Shown here one piece after another: positions 63,256 to 64,000 of a stretch of DNA of 64,000 nucleotides. The position numbers were made by a program, and so were the translations under genes. The stretch comes from Flagellimonas sediminis. GTDB lineage: Bacteria; Bacteroidota; Bacteroidia; Flavobacteriales; Flavobacteriaceae. The stretch covers positions 123,065-187,064 of the forward strand of contig NZ_JAAAMI010000008.1 of the NCBI RefSeq assembly GCF_010500845.1. Reading direction: 5' to 3'. Within the stretch, counting starts at the first letter, position 1, and every line of letters begins with the position of its first letter. The notes below the pieces were generated by a model. That model was given only the letters and a program-made list of their open reading frames with translations, was not told the DNA's origin and searched no databases.

Positions 63256-63575
63256 TATCCAAAGGAAGGATTGTAGTTCTTCATATGGTCCGGTCTGATG
63301 CCATAACGTTCGGCCACGGCCCTGATACTGCTGTTCCCCCGAATCTGTTCGCTCCTTTTCGCGCACCGGACAATGTCACTTATCGGATACAGTCTTTCGA
63401 GAAGCTCAAAATATTGTGGGTCCCCCATATTGCGGGACAGTACCCTTTCGATGATAAAGATCTTGTCCTTTTCCACATCAAGCACGCTGGGGTCGACATC
63501 CCAAAATACAGGTCCGGGAAAGTAACCCTTTAGGTTCTTTCCTTTGGACGGTGCTATGTTGTGCGACTTTTTCAT
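63255..63575 (-). CDS. DUF6922-like partner of the AbiEii-like protein
   Basis: 106 residues. The stretch FWDVDPSVLDVEKDKIFIIERVLSRNMGDPQYFELLERLYP resembles the DUF6922 domain that, to my knowledge, is often encoded ahead of AbiEii-like genes. Its stop TAA and the next ATG share one base, so the two are coupled. It would be the antitoxin or regulator in a two-gene system; that is inference. Confidence 0.65.
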   Translation of the reverse strand: MKKSHNIAPSKGKNLKGYFPGPVFWDVDPSVLDVEKDKIFIIERVLSRNMGDPQYFELLERLYPISDIVRCAKRSEQIRGNSSIRAVAERYGIRPDHMKNYNPSFG

Positions 63576-63952
63576 GGCTCTTTCTATATCAAATATACGA
63601 AATATCCCGGTGTCCGGCCCATGGCCCCGTGTTCAATATGACTTGGGACGAAAATCGGACCATTGATCTAATATGGAAAATTCCGTCCAAAGGAACGTAT
63701 TGACCGGTTTCCCTCTTTCCATGGAAATCCTTGGTTCAAGTTCAGTACATTTTTTTATTTCTCTTCTGAAAAGACCCTTCAACGATTTGCCGTACAAAAG
63801 TCCATGTACGGCAAAACCCCTGCAAACAATCCATAGATTATAGGTTTGCCATATAGTTGATCGGAGGTCACGAAGCAAGTTGTGTTTTTGTAAACAAAAA
63901 CTGCGCACTTCGTTTACAAATGACCTTTAGAACAATACCAAAACCATAGAAA
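63576..63952. other. Palindrome-rich intergenic region, possible oriT or operator
   Basis: TTTGCCGTAC (63786-63795) and GTACGGCAAA (63806-63815) form a perfect 10-bp stem with a 10-base loop. Further on, AGGTCA (63865) with TGACCT (63926), CGAAG (63872-63876) with CTTCG (63908-63912), and TTTGTAAAC (63887-63895) with GTTTACAAA (63912-63920) make three nested or overlapping inverted repeats. They end 26 bases before a mobilization-like gene. The frame at 63633-63908 on the minus strand covers these repeats and is probably not coding. Confidence 0.5.
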
Positions 63953-64000
63953 ATGGCAAGACCTAAAAAGGACATATCAAAAAAAAGGACGATTGTCATC
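63953..64000 (+). CDS. Start of a probable mobilization (MobC/RHH-like) protein, cut by the window
   Basis: ATG at 63953 opens a frame that is still open at the window end. The 16 visible residues, MARPKKDISKKRTIVI, look like the N-terminus of MobC-like plasmid/transposon mobilization proteins or ribbon-helix-helix DNA-binding proteins, which often begin MARPKK with a basic stretch. Only the first 16 codons can be seen, so the call is tentative. Confidence 0.45.
   Translation, partial: MARPKKDISKKRTIVI

Noticed and set aside
63633..63908. 91-codon minus-strand ORF
   Set aside because: It is full of inverted repeats (63786-63815 and 63865-63908) that constrain the sequence. No recognisable domain; more likely non-coding.
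1..64000. tRNA, rRNA, CRISPR array or complete insertion sequence
   Set aside because: No T-arm-like tRNA signature, rRNA segment, regularly spaced repeat or intact transposase was found on reading both strands by eye. A covariance-model scan would be needed to exclude small RNAs.

Overview
The window looks like chromosomal DNA of a marine member of the Flavobacteriaceae (Bacteroidota), perhaps near Muricauda/Flagellimonas. The genus is a guess; the family rests on several markers. There is a short 287-residue primary sigma factor, a PorT type IX secretion protein, a TamL-type lipoprotein barrel, an AccD without zinc-finger cysteines, a YpdA-like reductase next to rpe, TAnnTTTG-type -7 promoter elements, and almost no Shine-Dalgarno sequences.

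Layout. 1-29.8 kb is mostly core genome: pruA (cut by the left edge), a creatininase-family hydrolase, rsmG, a fatty acid desaturase, an aminotransferase, trkAH, ubiE-porT, an rRNA/tRNA 2'-O-methyltransferase, tamL, fba-accD, rpsO-pnp, rpoD, rpe-ypdA, a glutathione peroxidase, a TlpA-like lipoprotein, and a compact minus-strand operon (YHS protein, an unlisted 43-residue ORF, DinB, NRDE, ATP-grasp). 30-34.8 kb holds a 7TMR-DISM hybrid histidine kinase and a sulfide module (sulfide:quinone oxidoreductase, TusE/DsrC-like, DsrE2-like). 34.8-48.2 kb is a full membrane-bound [NiFe] uptake hydrogenase locus. hypABC (with aat and a TPR gene) run leftward. Small subunit, large subunit, cytochrome b, maturation protease and hypFDE run rightward. 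A His-rich putative nickel permease closes the locus. The small subunit has all six cysteines of the oxygen-tolerant [4Fe-3S] proximal cluster. The sulfide and hydrogen modules together suggest lithoheterotrophic electron input to a menaquinone chain.

49.5-62.4 kb is an AT-rich accessory region bracketed by degenerate repeats. At its centre is what appears to be an unusual RiPP-type gene cluster. It has a 47-residue precursor-like peptide (49947-50090), a strong hairpin terminator, and four closely spaced genes. These include a fusion of a class I isoprenoid-synthase-like domain with a squalene-cyclase/prenyltransferase-like barrel, and an M50 membrane metalloprotease with a PqqD-like N-terminus. 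A convergent ABC exporter pair follows. This is the best candidate for a new system: it suggests a peptide modified by, or paired with, an isoprenoid. No function has been shown, and the idea rests on gene content and motifs.

57.8-61.5 kb has secreted proteins, a second M20 amidohydrolase and a Crp/Fnr regulator. The right end carries an AbiEii-like nucleotidyltransferase with a DUF6922-like partner, a palindrome-rich stretch, and the first 16 codons of a probable mobilization protein. The right edge therefore probably lies in, or next to, a mobile element.
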